DNA of 64,000 nt from Promicromonospora sp. Populi. GTDB taxonomy: Bacteria > Actinomycetota > Actinomycetes > Actinomycetales > Cellulomonadaceae. Where the stretch lies: assembly GCF_041081105.1 (NCBI RefSeq), contig NZ_CP163528.1:2728001-2792000 (forward strand), in the 5' to 3' direction. The notes beneath the pieces are model-generated. The model saw only the letters and a list, made by a program, of their open reading frames with translations, was not told the origin of the DNA and did not search any database. Both the position numbers and the translations under genes were made by a program. Within the stretch, counting starts at the first letter, position 1; each line of letters begins with the position of its first letter. Positions 42,604-51,416 of the stretch are shown piece by piece.

Positions 42604-44087
42604 AGGCCGCTCAGGGGGCTCCACCCGGCCCAGCGCGCCGCGGCGTCGGCCACCGACTGCCCCGGCCCCTGGTAGAAGCCCCAGAACCCGTACGCGAGCC
42701 CGCTCGCCGCGGCCGCGCACGCCGCGCCGGTCACCCAGGGCACCGCTTCGCGCAGGCGCGGCCCCAGGAGCGCGAGCAGGCCCACCCCGGTCCCGGCCGC
42801 CAGGGCCAGCAGGCCCGCGAACAGGTACCGCCCCTGCACAGCCGAGATCCACCCGTGCGCCGCGTAGTCCGGCCAGGCGTTGACCAGGACGCCGCACCAG
42901 AGCGCCACCGGCAGCAGCAGCAGGACGGCGATCGCGCGCCGCGCGGGACCCCGCACCACCGCTGCCGCGCACAGACCAGCCACCACAACGGCGGCGGTCC
43001 AGAAGACGACGTCGGGCAGGCGGATCTCCAGCCAGCCGAAGTTGCCGAAGAACGACCGGGTCAGGCTGGTGACCACGGTCCGCACGAAGTACCAGAGGCC
43101 GTTCGGCTCCGGGTCGTCGAGGAACCGGTCCGGGATGCCGACGGGCTGCACCGTCCCCAGCACCAGCAGGTTGCGCAGCCACCACCAGCCGCCGATCGCG
43201 AAGGCCGCAGCACCGGCGACGAGCACACCGGCCACCCGCCGGCCGCGCGGGCCGGAGGCCACCAGGTACGCGGCCACGACCACGGGCAGCGCGAACGCCG
43301 CCATGACCTTGGTGAGCAGGCCGACGCCGACCGCGACGCCGATCCCGGCCGCCGTCCGCAGCCGCAGGTCGCCCGTGAGGACCCGGGCGCACAGGTATCC
43401 GGTCACCGCGCCCGTGAGCGTGATGAGCGCGTCGTTGGTGACGCTGCCCATGATGTGGCCCACCTGCGGCACGAACAGCGTGAACGACGCCGCGACGAGT
43501 GCCGCCGGGCGCGAGTCGACCAGCCGGCGCACGGCCGCGGCGGTCAGCAGCGGCAGGGGAAGCAGGAGGGCGACGTCGAACAGCCGCAGTGTCAGGAGCT
43601 GCAGGTCCCACCGCGCCTCGGCCATCCCCGTGGCGTGCAGCACGCCGGCCGCCACCGCGTAGTACAGCGGCGGGTGCTGCGTCATCTGGTCTACTACCTC
43701 GACGTCCAGCCCACTCGTGTCGGTCCCGGGCGGCAGCGGGTCGGCGAGGGCGTTCTCGCTGGTGACCACTACGCGCTCGTCGTCCCTGGTGGGCTGGGCG
43801 TCGACGAACGGGGGCACGCCGACTCGGTCGAGATGCCGGCCGGGGACGTCCGTCGCCAGCGCCGCCTGCTCACGCGCCTCGGTGACGGCTGGTCCCACCA
43901 GCGCCTCGCCGGCCGCGGGCCAGCCGCCGCCGTACGCGAGCCGGAGCACGCTGTTCACGTGCTGTGGCTCGTCGGGAGCCCGGAACGCCGGGGTCAGGAC
44001 CGCCCAGAGCACACCGACCAGCGCGACGAGCGCAGTGATCAGAACAAGAGCCCGGCGGTACGCCGCCTCGGCAGGATCGTCGCGCAC
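42420..44087 (-). CDS. DUF2142-like polytopic membrane protein (GT-C type)
   Basis: A 555-residue third member of the group: RAPDEPQHVNSVLRLAYGGGW, QHPPLYYAVAAGVL, MGSVTNDALITLTGAVTG, and WWWLRNLLVLGTVQPVG. GTG 44087 is preferred, since TATCCT lies exactly 6 nt upstream; GTG 44093 would touch the -10. It ends in a Thr/Ala/Ser-rich tail. It converges with the paralogue ending at 42603 and overlaps it by 184 bases, covering a hydrophobic helix of this protein. Confidence 0.8.
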   Translation of the reverse strand: MRDDPAEAAYRRALVLITALVALVGVLWAVLTPAFRAPDEPQHVNSVLRLAYGGGWPAAGEALVGPAVTEAREQAALATDVPGRHLDRVGVPPFVDAQPTRDDERVVVTSENALADPLPPGTDTSGLDVEVVDQMTQHPPLYYAVAAGVLHATGMAEARWDLQLLTLRLFDVALLLPLPLLTAAAVRRLVDSRPAALVAASFTLFVPQVGHIMGSVTNDALITLTGAVTGYLCARVLTGDLRLRTAAGIGVAVGVGLLTKVMAAFALPVVVAAYLVASGPRGRRVAGVLVAGAAAFAIGGWWWLRNLLVLGTVQPVGIPDRFLDDPEPNGLWYFVRTVVTSLTRSFFGNFGWLEIRLPDVVFWTAAVVVAGLCAAAVVRGPARRAIAVLLLLPVALWCGVLVNAWPDYAAHGWISAVQGRYLFAGLLALAAGTGVGLLALLGPRLREAVPWVTGAACAAAASGLAYGFWGFYQGPGQSVADAAARWAGWSPLSGLQLALVVSVVVVVGAAAVVASGRFARVIPISRTALSASAAEQTTAAAAATPTTAAGSGSSL

Positions 44088-44093
44088 ACGCAC

Positions 44094-44099
44094 AGGATA
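44094..44099 (-). promoter_or_regulatory. -10 element of a leaderless transcript
   Basis: TATCCT on the minus strand ends 6 nt before GTG 44087, deciding between several in-frame GTG codons. Confidence 0.55.
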
Positions 44100-44226
44100 G
44101 GGGCCTGGGCACCGGACCCGCCCCCGCTGCGCCCTCCCTGCGCTACAACCTGCACCGAGTCCGGTCCATTGCTCCACGTATCGCCCCGACTTCGTGGCGG
44201 TGACCAACCACTGCGCCGATCGGACG

Positions 44227-44232
44227 TATCGT
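44227..44232 (+). promoter_or_regulatory. -10 element of a leaderless transcript
   Basis: TATCGT ends 6 nt before GTG 44239; an upstream in-frame GTG at 44194 lacks both promoter and ribosome site. Confidence 0.5.
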
Positions 44233-44238
44233 CAGTGG

Positions 44239-44820
44239 GTGCCTCCGTTCTCTCCTCGTGGCCGGAACCGGCGGTCGGGCCGCGGCCCCGCCCCTGCCAG
44301 TGGCTCCGCCAGCAGCTCGGCCGCCGGCCCCAAGGCCACGCAGGCCGACCTGCTCCGGCTCGCAGCCACCCCCACCGGTGAGCCCGGCCAGGCGCCCGGG
44401 GCGTTCGGCCCCCGGCGCAGGGACCGGCGCGGCAGAGGCCTGCGCGGCCCGATGCTCCCGCCCGGCTCGCCGGCGCACCGCACGCGCGCCCAGCGGTTCG
44501 ACGACCTCGTGCTCGACGTCGTCGACGACCTCGACCGCACGTGGGCGGCTCACCTGCGCGGCACCGAGTTCGCGGTGGAGGACGTGCCGCCGTCGGACCC
44601 CGCACCGTGGGAGGACGGCGGTGTGCCGCTGGGCCGGTTCTTCCCCGCGGACTCCGGGCGCCCCGGGCGCGTGGTGGTCTACCGCCGCCCCGTAGAGGTC
44701 CGGGCGTTCGACACGGACGACCTCGCCGACCTGGTGCGCGACGTCGTGGTCGAGCAGGTGGCCCACCTGCTCGCCCGCACGCCGGAGGAGATAGACCCGA
44801 ACTTCGGCGAGCGGTCCTGA
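44239..44820 (+). CDS. metallopeptidase-family protein with degenerate zinc motif
   Basis: A 193-residue protein whose C-terminal half resembles the small zincin family (PF06262, DUF1025): FDDLVLDVVDDL, RVVVYRRPVEVRA and VRDVVVEQVAHLLARTPEEIDPNF. In active members the helix reads HExxHH; here it is V171-E-Q-V-A-H176, so two zinc-binding histidines are missing and catalysis is unlikely. The first 70 residues are basic and Pro/Gly/Ser-rich. GTG 44239 is set by the promoter. Its place beside DUF5719 and whiB matches other actinobacteria. It may now be a binding protein. Confidence 0.72.
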   Translation: MPPFSPRGRNRRSGRGPAPASGSASSSAAGPKATQADLLRLAATPTGEPGQAPGAFGPRRRDRRGRGLRGPMLPPGSPAHRTRAQRFDDLVLDVVDDLDRTWAAHLRGTEFAVEDVPPSDPAPWEDGGVPLGRFFPADSGRPGRVVVYRRPVEVRAFDTDDLADLVRDVVVEQVAHLLARTPEEIDPNFGERS

Positions 44821-44842
44821 GGGTCCGGGTTCGGGGTCAGAC

Positions 44843-46459
44843 CTAGCCGACGGCGTCCACGCGGCGCACCCGCACGTCCCCGCCGGCCGCGAGCGGCGCC
44901 GTGGGTGCCAGCACCGAGAAGAGCGACGGGTCGCCGGTGTCTACCAGGCGTACCGACCACACGACCCCGGGCCCCGCGGCACTCTGCTCCGCGACCACCG
45001 CCACGGTGTCACCGAGCTCCGCCAGCTCGGACGACCCCAGCTCGACCGTGCCCCCGGTGGGCACCTCGACCGTGCGCGTCCAGGCCTCCTCGCCGTCCGG
45101 CCCGACGCCGCGGAGCGTCACCTCGGCGGCGCCCGACGCGTCCTCGATCTGCTCGGGGTCGCGCTCGTCGGGCACGCCGCTCAGCGTCACCGCGTAGTCG
45201 GCGTCGGACGGGATCGCGACCGCGCCGTCGGCCACGGCGCCCGTCGCGGGCACCACCTGCCCGGGCAGCCAGGCCCGGTCGTACGGGTCGTCGTCGAGAA
45301 CCGCGGCCACACCCTCGCTCCCGGCGGCGCTGCCCTGGCGGTCCAGGGCCGCGCCGGCGACGACTGGCACGTCGGCGTCCACGACCACCGTGTAGGCACC
45401 CTCCGGTAGCCCGCCGAGCGGCAGGGTGGTGACCTGGCCGGGTTCGAGGGCCACCTCCTCGCCGCCGCGCAGCCGGACCGGACCGTCGGGGCCGAGCACC
45501 GCGAGGTGCGCCGTGCCGGCCTCGGCGCCGGGCGCCAGCAGGTCGAGGCGTGGCGCGTGCGGGTCGTCGACCGCCTCGCCGGTGCTGAGCACACCCGGCA
45601 CCGCCGTCGTGGACGCGGGCGCGCCACCGGCCACGATCAGGTCGGCACCCGCGGGCACCAGCCCGTCGATCCGGTGGTGCTGCACGTAGGCGCCCACTCG
45701 TCCGCCCTCGGCGGTGACATGCAGCGCGAGCCGGCCCTGGTCGGGTGCGATGGCCTCCAGCATGGTGACCACCTGCTCCCCCGGCGGCACGACGACGAGC
45801 GACTGGCTGCCGAGCACCACCGGCCCGGACGCGCCCCAGGCCTGCAGCGTCACGGTGGCCGGCGTGCGTCCAGGGTTCTGCAGCACCAGGCGGCCGCTCG
45901 AACCGACCGAGGTGCTGCCACCCACCAGCCAGTGCTCGACGGCGGGCAGGGTGCACGGCCCGGCGACCAGGCCGCGCAGGTCACCGTCGGTGGTCACGGA
46001 GGCGACCGTCCCGGTGGCGTAGGTCGCGCTGCCGGGGGTCACCCGGAGCTGCCGGGCCCCGGCCAGCTCGCCCGCACGCACCTCGGCGTCGGAGCCCGCC
46101 TCCAGCGGGCCAGTGAGCTCCGCGGACTGCGCCCCGTCGAGCGTGGTGATCGAGGGCACCTCCCCTGCGGCCCCGCCCAGCACCGCCGCGGTCAGCGACG
46201 TGGTGGTCTCGACCGGCGTCGCGCTGAACTCGTCGTCGCCGACCTCCGGCTGGGCCAGCTCCGCCGGCATCGGGCAGACCAGCCCGGTCTCGGCAGCGGC
46301 CACGGGGACGGCGTGCGAGTCATCCGCGGCGAGCGCCGGGACGTGCCCGGTGCCGTCCGTAAGGGCGAGGGCCGTTACTGCCATCGCGCACAGCAGGCCG
46401 CCCACCGCTGCCGCTGCCCGCCGGGCGGCCGGCGGGACCGTGGACCTCGTGCGCTTCAT
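44843..46459 (-). CDS. DUF5719 family exported protein
   Basis: A 538-residue protein with one hydrophobic segment near residues 13-35, acting as signal or anchor, and a long extracytoplasmic part rich in beta-strand-like Val/Gly/Thr sequence (GRLVLQNPGRTPATVTLQAW, VVPPGEQVVTMLEAIAPDQG). It belongs to DUF5719, usually found right after a large GT2 membrane protein, as here. The function is unknown. ATG 46459 has AGGAGG upstream and overlaps the stop of the GT2 gene (ATGA), so the two are made together. Confidence 0.85.
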   Translation of the reverse strand: MKRTRSTVPPAARRAAAAVGGLLCAMAVTALALTDGTGHVPALAADDSHAVPVAAAETGLVCPMPAELAQPEVGDDEFSATPVETTTSLTAAVLGGAAGEVPSITTLDGAQSAELTGPLEAGSDAEVRAGELAGARQLRVTPGSATYATGTVASVTTDGDLRGLVAGPCTLPAVEHWLVGGSTSVGSSGRLVLQNPGRTPATVTLQAWGASGPVVLGSQSLVVVPPGEQVVTMLEAIAPDQGRLALHVTAEGGRVGAYVQHHRIDGLVPAGADLIVAGGAPASTTAVPGVLSTGEAVDDPHAPRLDLLAPGAEAGTAHLAVLGPDGPVRLRGGEEVALEPGQVTTLPLGGLPEGAYTVVVDADVPVVAGAALDRQGSAAGSEGVAAVLDDDPYDRAWLPGQVVPATGAVADGAVAIPSDADYAVTLSGVPDERDPEQIEDASGAAEVTLRGVGPDGEEAWTRTVEVPTGGTVELGSSELAELGDTVAVVAEQSAAGPGVVWSVRLVDTGDPSLFSVLAPTAPLAAGGDVRVRRVDAVG

Positions 46460-49400
46460 CGAATCCTCCTGCGGCCCACCGGCAGGGCCAGGAGGGCGAA
46501 GACCACCAGCGTGAACGTCGTGAGCACCAGCCATGCGGTGCGGTGCGGGGCCTCGTACCGGACCACGAGGTGCCCCGCGTCGGCACCCAGCGTGAAGGCC
46601 TGCAGGCCGTCGGTCCGGTCCGCCGCTACCGGCTCCAGCCGGCGCCCGTCGAGGGTGGCGTGCCAGCCCGACCCGGCGGCCTCCGCCAGCACGACGACGC
46701 GCGCCGCGCCGCCCGCCGGCACATCGCCCCGGACCGTCGTACCGGCCGAAGGCAGCAGCTGCCGCGTGCGGCCGGCCTCCTCGATGCGTGCCCAGCCGGG
46801 TGCGGGCTCGTCGGCAGGGGCGACGCGCCAGACGGAGACCGCCTGCCCCTCGGTCACTCGGCTCATGCCGGGCACCATGTCGAGGGTCGCCACGAGGTCA
46901 CCCGCGGTGCGCCCCGACCCGGCGTCCGTACCCGCGCTGGTGTCGCCGCCGGTGCGGACCTGCACCGCGCCGATCCCCAGGCCCGCCAGCTGCTGCGGCA
47001 CACCGTCGGTCGTGCCCGAGACGAGCGCGGCGACCGCCGCGTCCAGCGTGCCGGTCGGGCCGGCGGCCTGGTCCTCGTCCGCGTTCTGGGCCGCGTCGGC
47101 GTTCTGGGCCGCGTCGGCGTCCGCGGCCACCCTGGCCGCCACCGATGTATCGGCGAGCTGCGAGCCGTCGGCCCGCAGGAGCGCGTACTCCACGGTGCCG
47201 TCAGCCTCTGAGGAGAACCCGACCTCGAGCACCCGCGCCTGCCTGGGCGGTGCCTGCATCTGCTGACCGACGGCGGGCACCACCGGGTCTGTGGTCACGT
47301 GCAGCATCCCGGCCCGACCGCCGTCCGCGATGTTCCCGGAGCCGGACAGCCAGGCGGCCGCCTGCGCGGCGGGGAGCAGCACCCCGACCGTCACGAGTGC
47401 GACTACCGCTACCCGCCGCGCCGCACCACGGGCGCCACGCCACGCCACGCCGTGGGCTGCGAGCAGGCCCGCCCCCGCGAGGGCGGCGGTGCCCAGGCCG
47501 AGGAGCAGCAGCGACAGCCCGGGGCCGGACCACCGGCCGTCATACCTCGCGACGACCGCCACGGCGAGCCCCGCGGCCGCGACCAGCCAGCCCACCAGCG
47601 ACGTGGCCGCGAGATGCCTTGCGGCGCCCGCAGCCTCCTTGCGGCCGATCCCGAGGAGCGCGGCCACCAGACCGAGCACCGCCAGCGCGAGCAGCAGCAC
47701 TCCCGCCGCCCACGGGCCGGCCGCCACGACGGCACGGACCACGAGGAGCGCGCCGCCGCCGTCGGGCACGTCGAACCAGGGCGTGGGCGAGGCCGGTAGG
47801 CCGAGCAGCAGCTCAAGACCCGAGGCGTTCCCCTGCGCCGGGACGCCGGGACCGGCGAGCGGCTCGGCGGTCAGGAGGCCGCGGTCGCCGTCGCGCAGCG
47901 CCGTCCACCACAGCGGGGCGCCGACCACGAGCGCGGGCGCGATCGTGAGGGCCAGGTAGCCGCGGCGATGCGGCGCGATGAGCGTGGCACCGGCCAGCAC
48001 CAGGACGGCGGCCGGCAGCAGCGCGGGCGCGCCTGCCACGACACAGGCGAGCAGCAGCCCGCCCGCGCCCACAGCACCGAGCGACGCGGAGCCGGTCCGG
48101 ACCGGACGCGCGGCGGCGCCGACCTCCTCCACGACGGCGCCGTCCGGCGGCCCGAGCCGGTCGACCGCCTGGGCGCCCACCGCGCGCACCAGCGCGACAG
48201 CCGTCCAGGGCAGCAGCGTGTGCGCCACGACGGCGCCGAGCAGGCCGCCGTCCAGCGCCCCCAGGAACGCCGGGGCGACCGTCCACGCGAGTGCCGCGAG
48301 CGCCCGCAGCCACACCGAGCGCGTCACGGTGCCCGCGGCGGCCCAGGCGCCGATCGCGGCGACCGGCAGCGCCAGCAGGAGCATCGCGTCCACCGCGTGC
48401 TGCAGCGACCCGCCCACCAGCGCCGACACGCCCGTCAGCACAAACAGCAGCGGGTCCGCGGGCGCCGCGGCGCCGAGGCCGTCGCGTACCCAGCCGGACG
48501 ACGCTGCCGACCAGGCGGACGCCGTCGACCCGCTCGCGGGGAGCAGCGCCCCGCCGACCAGCCGGCCGCCCGCCGCGAGCGCGCCCAGTGCAGGCCCGAA
48601 CAGCACGGCGGCCAGGCCCACGGCAGACAGCACGACCACGCCGAGCGCCGAGCGCCGCCGGACGGCCAGGACCTGCAGCTCGGCCTGCTCCAGCTCGGAC
48701 GGCGCGGCGTCGACCCTTATGGCCTCCCCGCGGGCGAGCCGCTTGTCGCGCCGCTCCGCGGCGACCTCGCGCCAGGTGCCCAGCAGGGGCCGCAGCACGC
48801 TGCGCGGCACCGTCGAGGTGCGCGCGATCCGGCGTCGGGTACGCAGCAGGCGACCCAGCCGGAACACCGCCCACAGCGGCGCGAACAACTCGTCGCGCGC
48901 TCGGTCGGGGTGCTTCATGGCCAGCCGGTAGCTCGCGGCGAACGGCGCCCACACCACCATCGCGAGCATCGCGAACGGCAGCAGCCAGGGCGCTACCGAC
49001 GTCAGCCGCAGGTGCAGCTGGCCGCGGCGGCGCGCGCCGGCCGACCCGGGCGTGTGCAGGGCGACCTGCGCGTGCCGCACCACGGCGTCGGGCACAACAA
49101 CGACGCGGTGGCCGGCGAGCCGCACCCGGCGGCAGAAGTCGGTCGAGTCCCCGAACTGCCCGTAGGCCGGGTCGGTGCCGCCGACCTCGTGCCACACCGA
49201 CGCGCGGACCAGCGCCCCGGCGAGCCCGACGGCGAGGACGTCCTCGCGCGCGTCGTGCTGGCCCTGGTCGATCTCCGTGTCGTCGATCCCCGTCATCCGG
49301 CGGCCGAGCGGCGAGACGGTGTGGCCCACCTCGACGAGCACCCCCCGGTCGGACACCTCCGGGTCGAGCGGCACCCCGTCCGGGCCCGTCTCCCAGCGCC

Positions 49401-49881
49401 GCTGCTTGCAGCCCGCCACGGCCACCGCGTTGGAGTGCTCCACCGAACGCGTGAGCGCGGCCAGGGCGCCGGGGGCCGGGGCGGAGTCGTCGTGCAGGAG
49501 CCAGAGCCAGCCGCGCTCCGGGGTACCGATCGCGGCGAGCGCGGCCGTGATGGCGTCACCGAAGGTGCGGGCGCCCGCACCGGCCAGGTACCGGGCGCCG
49601 CCGAGCTGCAGGTCCTGGTGACCCGACGTCGCGGGGGCGGTGTCGACGTCGACCACCACAACGGAGTCCGGGGTGCGGGACTGGTTCCGCAGCGCCGCGA
49701 GCGTTGCGGCGAGGTAGGGACTGCTGCCGCGGGTCACCACCACGGCGGTCACCGTGACCGCTACCGGGGCGAGGGTGGACGGCTGGGCGGGGACCTTGGC
49801 CCACACCGGTCCCACCACGGCCTCGTGGGGGCCCCGGTCCGGGCTGGGAGCCGACAGGCTGTCGGTGTGTGGAGCGCTCAT
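46456..49881 (-). CDS. giant membrane glycosyltransferase family 2 protein
   Basis: An 1141-residue protein. Residues about 40-270 are a GT2 domain: TVTAVVVTRGSSPYLAATLAAL, LWLLHDDSAPAPGALAAL, ADP-like GQFGDSTDFCRRVRLAGH. A linker with two helices follows, then about twelve more helices and a large outer domain (residues about 850-1110). Its likely role is building or modifying a wall polysaccharide; the substrate is unknown. DUF5719 is coupled to it. An AQNADAAQNADEDQA repeat near residue 929 is coded by an 18-bp duplication. Confidence 0.85.
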   Translation of the reverse strand: MSAPHTDSLSAPSPDRGPHEAVVGPVWAKVPAQPSTLAPVAVTVTAVVVTRGSSPYLAATLAALRNQSRTPDSVVVVDVDTAPATSGHQDLQLGGARYLAGAGARTFGDAITAALAAIGTPERGWLWLLHDDSAPAPGALAALTRSVEHSNAVAVAGCKQRRWETGPDGVPLDPEVSDRGVLVEVGHTVSPLGRRMTGIDDTEIDQGQHDAREDVLAVGLAGALVRASVWHEVGGTDPAYGQFGDSTDFCRRVRLAGHRVVVVPDAVVRHAQVALHTPGSAGARRRGQLHLRLTSVAPWLLPFAMLAMVVWAPFAASYRLAMKHPDRARDELFAPLWAVFRLGRLLRTRRRIARTSTVPRSVLRPLLGTWREVAAERRDKRLARGEAIRVDAAPSELEQAELQVLAVRRRSALGVVVLSAVGLAAVLFGPALGALAAGGRLVGGALLPASGSTASAWSAASSGWVRDGLGAAAPADPLLFVLTGVSALVGGSLQHAVDAMLLLALPVAAIGAWAAAGTVTRSVWLRALAALAWTVAPAFLGALDGGLLGAVVAHTLLPWTAVALVRAVGAQAVDRLGPPDGAVVEEVGAAARPVRTGSASLGAVGAGGLLLACVVAGAPALLPAAVLVLAGATLIAPHRRGYLALTIAPALVVGAPLWWTALRDGDRGLLTAEPLAGPGVPAQGNASGLELLLGLPASPTPWFDVPDGGGALLVVRAVVAAGPWAAGVLLLALAVLGLVAALLGIGRKEAAGAARHLAATSLVGWLVAAAGLAVAVVARYDGRWSGPGLSLLLLGLGTAALAGAGLLAAHGVAWRGARGAARRVAVVALVTVGVLLPAAQAAAWLSGSGNIADGGRAGMLHVTTDPVVPAVGQQMQAPPRQARVLEVGFSSEADGTVEYALLRADGSQLADTSVAARVAADADAAQNADAAQNADEDQAAGPTGTLDAAVAALVSGTTDGVPQQLAGLGIGAVQVRTGGDTSAGTDAGSGRTAGDLVATLDMVPGMSRVTEGQAVSVWRVAPADEPAPGWARIEEAGRTRQLLPSAGTTVRGDVPAGGAARVVVLAEAAGSGWHATLDGRRLEPVAADRTDGLQAFTLGADAGHLVVRYEAPHRTAWLVLTTFTLVVFALLALPVGRRRIR

Positions 49882-49957
49882 CTCGCTTCACATGATGCGG
49901 CGCGTCGGTGCCGACACGCCGCAGACGCGCCGGGCGACGCTCAGGCTCTGCTTGTCC

Positions 49958-50302
49958 TTAAACGGCGCGGCGCTTCAGCTTGCGGCGCTCGCGCTCCGAG
50001 AGACCGCCCCAGATACCGAACCGCTCGTCGTTCTCCAGCGCGTAGTCCAGGCACTCGGCCCGCACCTCGCAGCCGGAGCAGACCTTCTTGGCCTCGCGGG
50101 TGGACCCGCCCTTCTCCGGGAAGAAGGCCTCCGGGTCGGTCTGCGCGCACAGGGCACGCTCCTGCCAGCCGAGCAGCGAGTCGTCGGGCTCGTTCAGCAG
50201 GTACAGCTCGCCGAAAAGCGGCAGGACCGGCGCGACAACCGGTTCCACCTCGTTTTCGGCATCAGTCGGGAACTCCACGTCCGATTCCAGCATGTTCCAC
50301 AT
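49958..50302 (-). CDS. WhiB-family Fe-S regulator (WhiB2/WhmD-like position)
   Basis: A 114-residue WhiB protein. Four cysteines at 52, 75, 78 and 84 (C-x22-C-x2-C-x5-C) bind a [4Fe-4S] cluster; GIWGG at 96-100 is the turn contacting sigma factor, and RRKLKRR at the end binds DNA. ATG 50302 is chosen because GGAGG lies 8 nt upstream; ATG 50317 is itself part of that site. The location between TIGR03089 and the wall-biosynthesis genes matches whiB2, which controls septation in mycobacteria. It probably regulates division or wall genes. Confidence 0.92.
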   Translation of the reverse strand: MWNMLESDVEFPTDAENEVEPVVAPVLPLFGELYLLNEPDDSLLGWQERALCAQTDPEAFFPEKGGSTREAKKVCSGCEVRAECLDYALENDERFGIWGGLSERERRKLKRRAV

Positions 50303-50587
50303 GACGAGTCCCTCCATGCCGTGTCCGTGCTCCGAGGCCGTGCCGGCCGACTGGCTTGCATCTTCGTGGCCCCGTTGCGTATGCGCTACGAAAACTGCAT
50401 ACATGGAATTACACGCGTGTCGCCTGGAGTCGTCAAGCGGAAATGTGCTATCGCCCACTGGTTCCACGGGTAATTCACGAGTCCTTCCGCAGGTCGTGGT
50501 GCACGTCTGACCCGTAGCCCGCCAATTACCAGCCAGATTGTCTTGGCGAGTCGCCACGCCGGGGCCCCGCGACCCTAGGGTGAACTC
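50303..50587. other. whiB / TIGR03089 divergent regulatory region
   Basis: This 285-base gap is the longest promoter region of the window and is less GC-rich than its surroundings, particularly 50370-50420, where TGCGTATGCG and TGCATACATG lie near each other. No ORF with a ribosome site was found. A long whiB leader is typical of tightly controlled whiB genes. The plus-strand end holds the TAGGGT element for the TIGR03089 gene. Confidence 0.5.
50576..50581 (+). promoter_or_regulatory. -10 element of leaderless TIGR03089 transcript
   Basis: TAGGGT ends 6 nt before ATG 50588, with no Shine-Dalgarno between. Confidence 0.6.
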
Positions 50588-51328
50588 ATGCAGATCGCGC
50601 CCCGCAGCGGCGGCCCCGTGCCCGACGTCGCCTCCCTCCTCGCCCGCCTCGCCGCCGACGGCGGTCGCCCGCGCCTCACCTGGTACGGCGACGACGGCGA
50701 GCGCGTCGAGCTCTCCGGCGCGGTGCTGGCCAACTGGGCGAGCAAGACCGTCAACCTGCTCGTCGAGGAGTTCGACGCCGCGCCCGGCACCCGGATCGTC
50801 GTCGACCTGCCCGTGCACTGGCGCACCGCCGTGTGGGCGCTGGCGGCCTGGCGCGCGGGGGTAACGGTGGCGCTGCCCGACGCCGGGGACGCGGCGCAGC
50901 CGGACGTGATCGTCACCGACGGCCCCGATCGCTGGGCCGGCGCTGGAGCTGACCTCGTCGTCGTCTCCCTGCCCGCCCTCGCCCGCCGGTACGACGGCGA
51001 CCTGCCCGCCGGCGCGATCGACGCCGCGTCCGCGGTGATGACGTACGGCGACGCGATCGGCTGGGTGCCCGAGGTCGACCCAGGCCAGGACGCCCTGGTG
51101 ACGGCCGCGGGCGCCGTCGGGCACAAGGAGCTGGTGCCCGAGCCCGGCTCCGGGGCGCGCGTCATGGTGGACGGCCGGGGAGCTGTCGCGGACGTCCTGC
51201 GCGAGCTGCTCGGCGTCTGGGCGGGCGGCGGCTCCGTCGTCCTTACCTCGGCGGCGACCGCCGCCGAGCTGGAGCGCGACGAGCCCCGCCTGACCCGGCT
51301 GCTGAGCACCGAGCAGGCCCAGGCCTGA
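50588..51328 (+). CDS. TIGR03089 family protein
   Basis: A 246-residue conserved actinobacterial protein resembling a small, truncated adenylate-forming enzyme: LTWYGDDGERVELSGAVLANWASKTVNLL, then LPVHWRTAVWALAAWRAGVTVALP. The ATP-binding motifs of full acyl-AMP ligases are not present, so it is probably not a ligase. The function is unknown. The same family lies at this point of the mycobacterial locus, next to an LCP gene and whiB2. Confidence 0.85.
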   Translation: MQIAPRSGGPVPDVASLLARLAADGGRPRLTWYGDDGERVELSGAVLANWASKTVNLLVEEFDAAPGTRIVVDLPVHWRTAVWALAAWRAGVTVALPDAGDAAQPDVIVTDGPDRWAGAGADLVVVSLPALARRYDGDLPAGAIDAASAVMTYGDAIGWVPEVDPGQDALVTAAGAVGHKELVPEPGSGARVMVDGRGAVADVLRELLGVWAGGGSVVLTSAATAAELERDEPRLTRLLSTEQAQA

Positions 51329-51402
51329 TCGCGTCCGGCCTTCTCCACGAACCCTCTACGGTCCGCCCCCTGCCGGAGCGCCGCCGTGCAACACCCAGCC
51401 TC

Positions 51403-51408
51403 TAGGAT
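51403..51408 (+). promoter_or_regulatory. -10 element ahead of first LCP gene
   Basis: TAGGAT lies 8 nt before GTG 51417 and only 2 nt before GTG 51411; the spacing favours 51417 on a leaderless mRNA. Confidence 0.5.
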
Positions 51409-51416
51409 CGGTGGTC

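Noticed and set aside
50303..51124. A long N-terminal extension of the WhiB frame.
   Set aside because: It overlaps the TIGR03089 gene in antisense and lacks a ribosome site; ATG 50302 has GGAGG at the right distance and gives a normal WhiB length.
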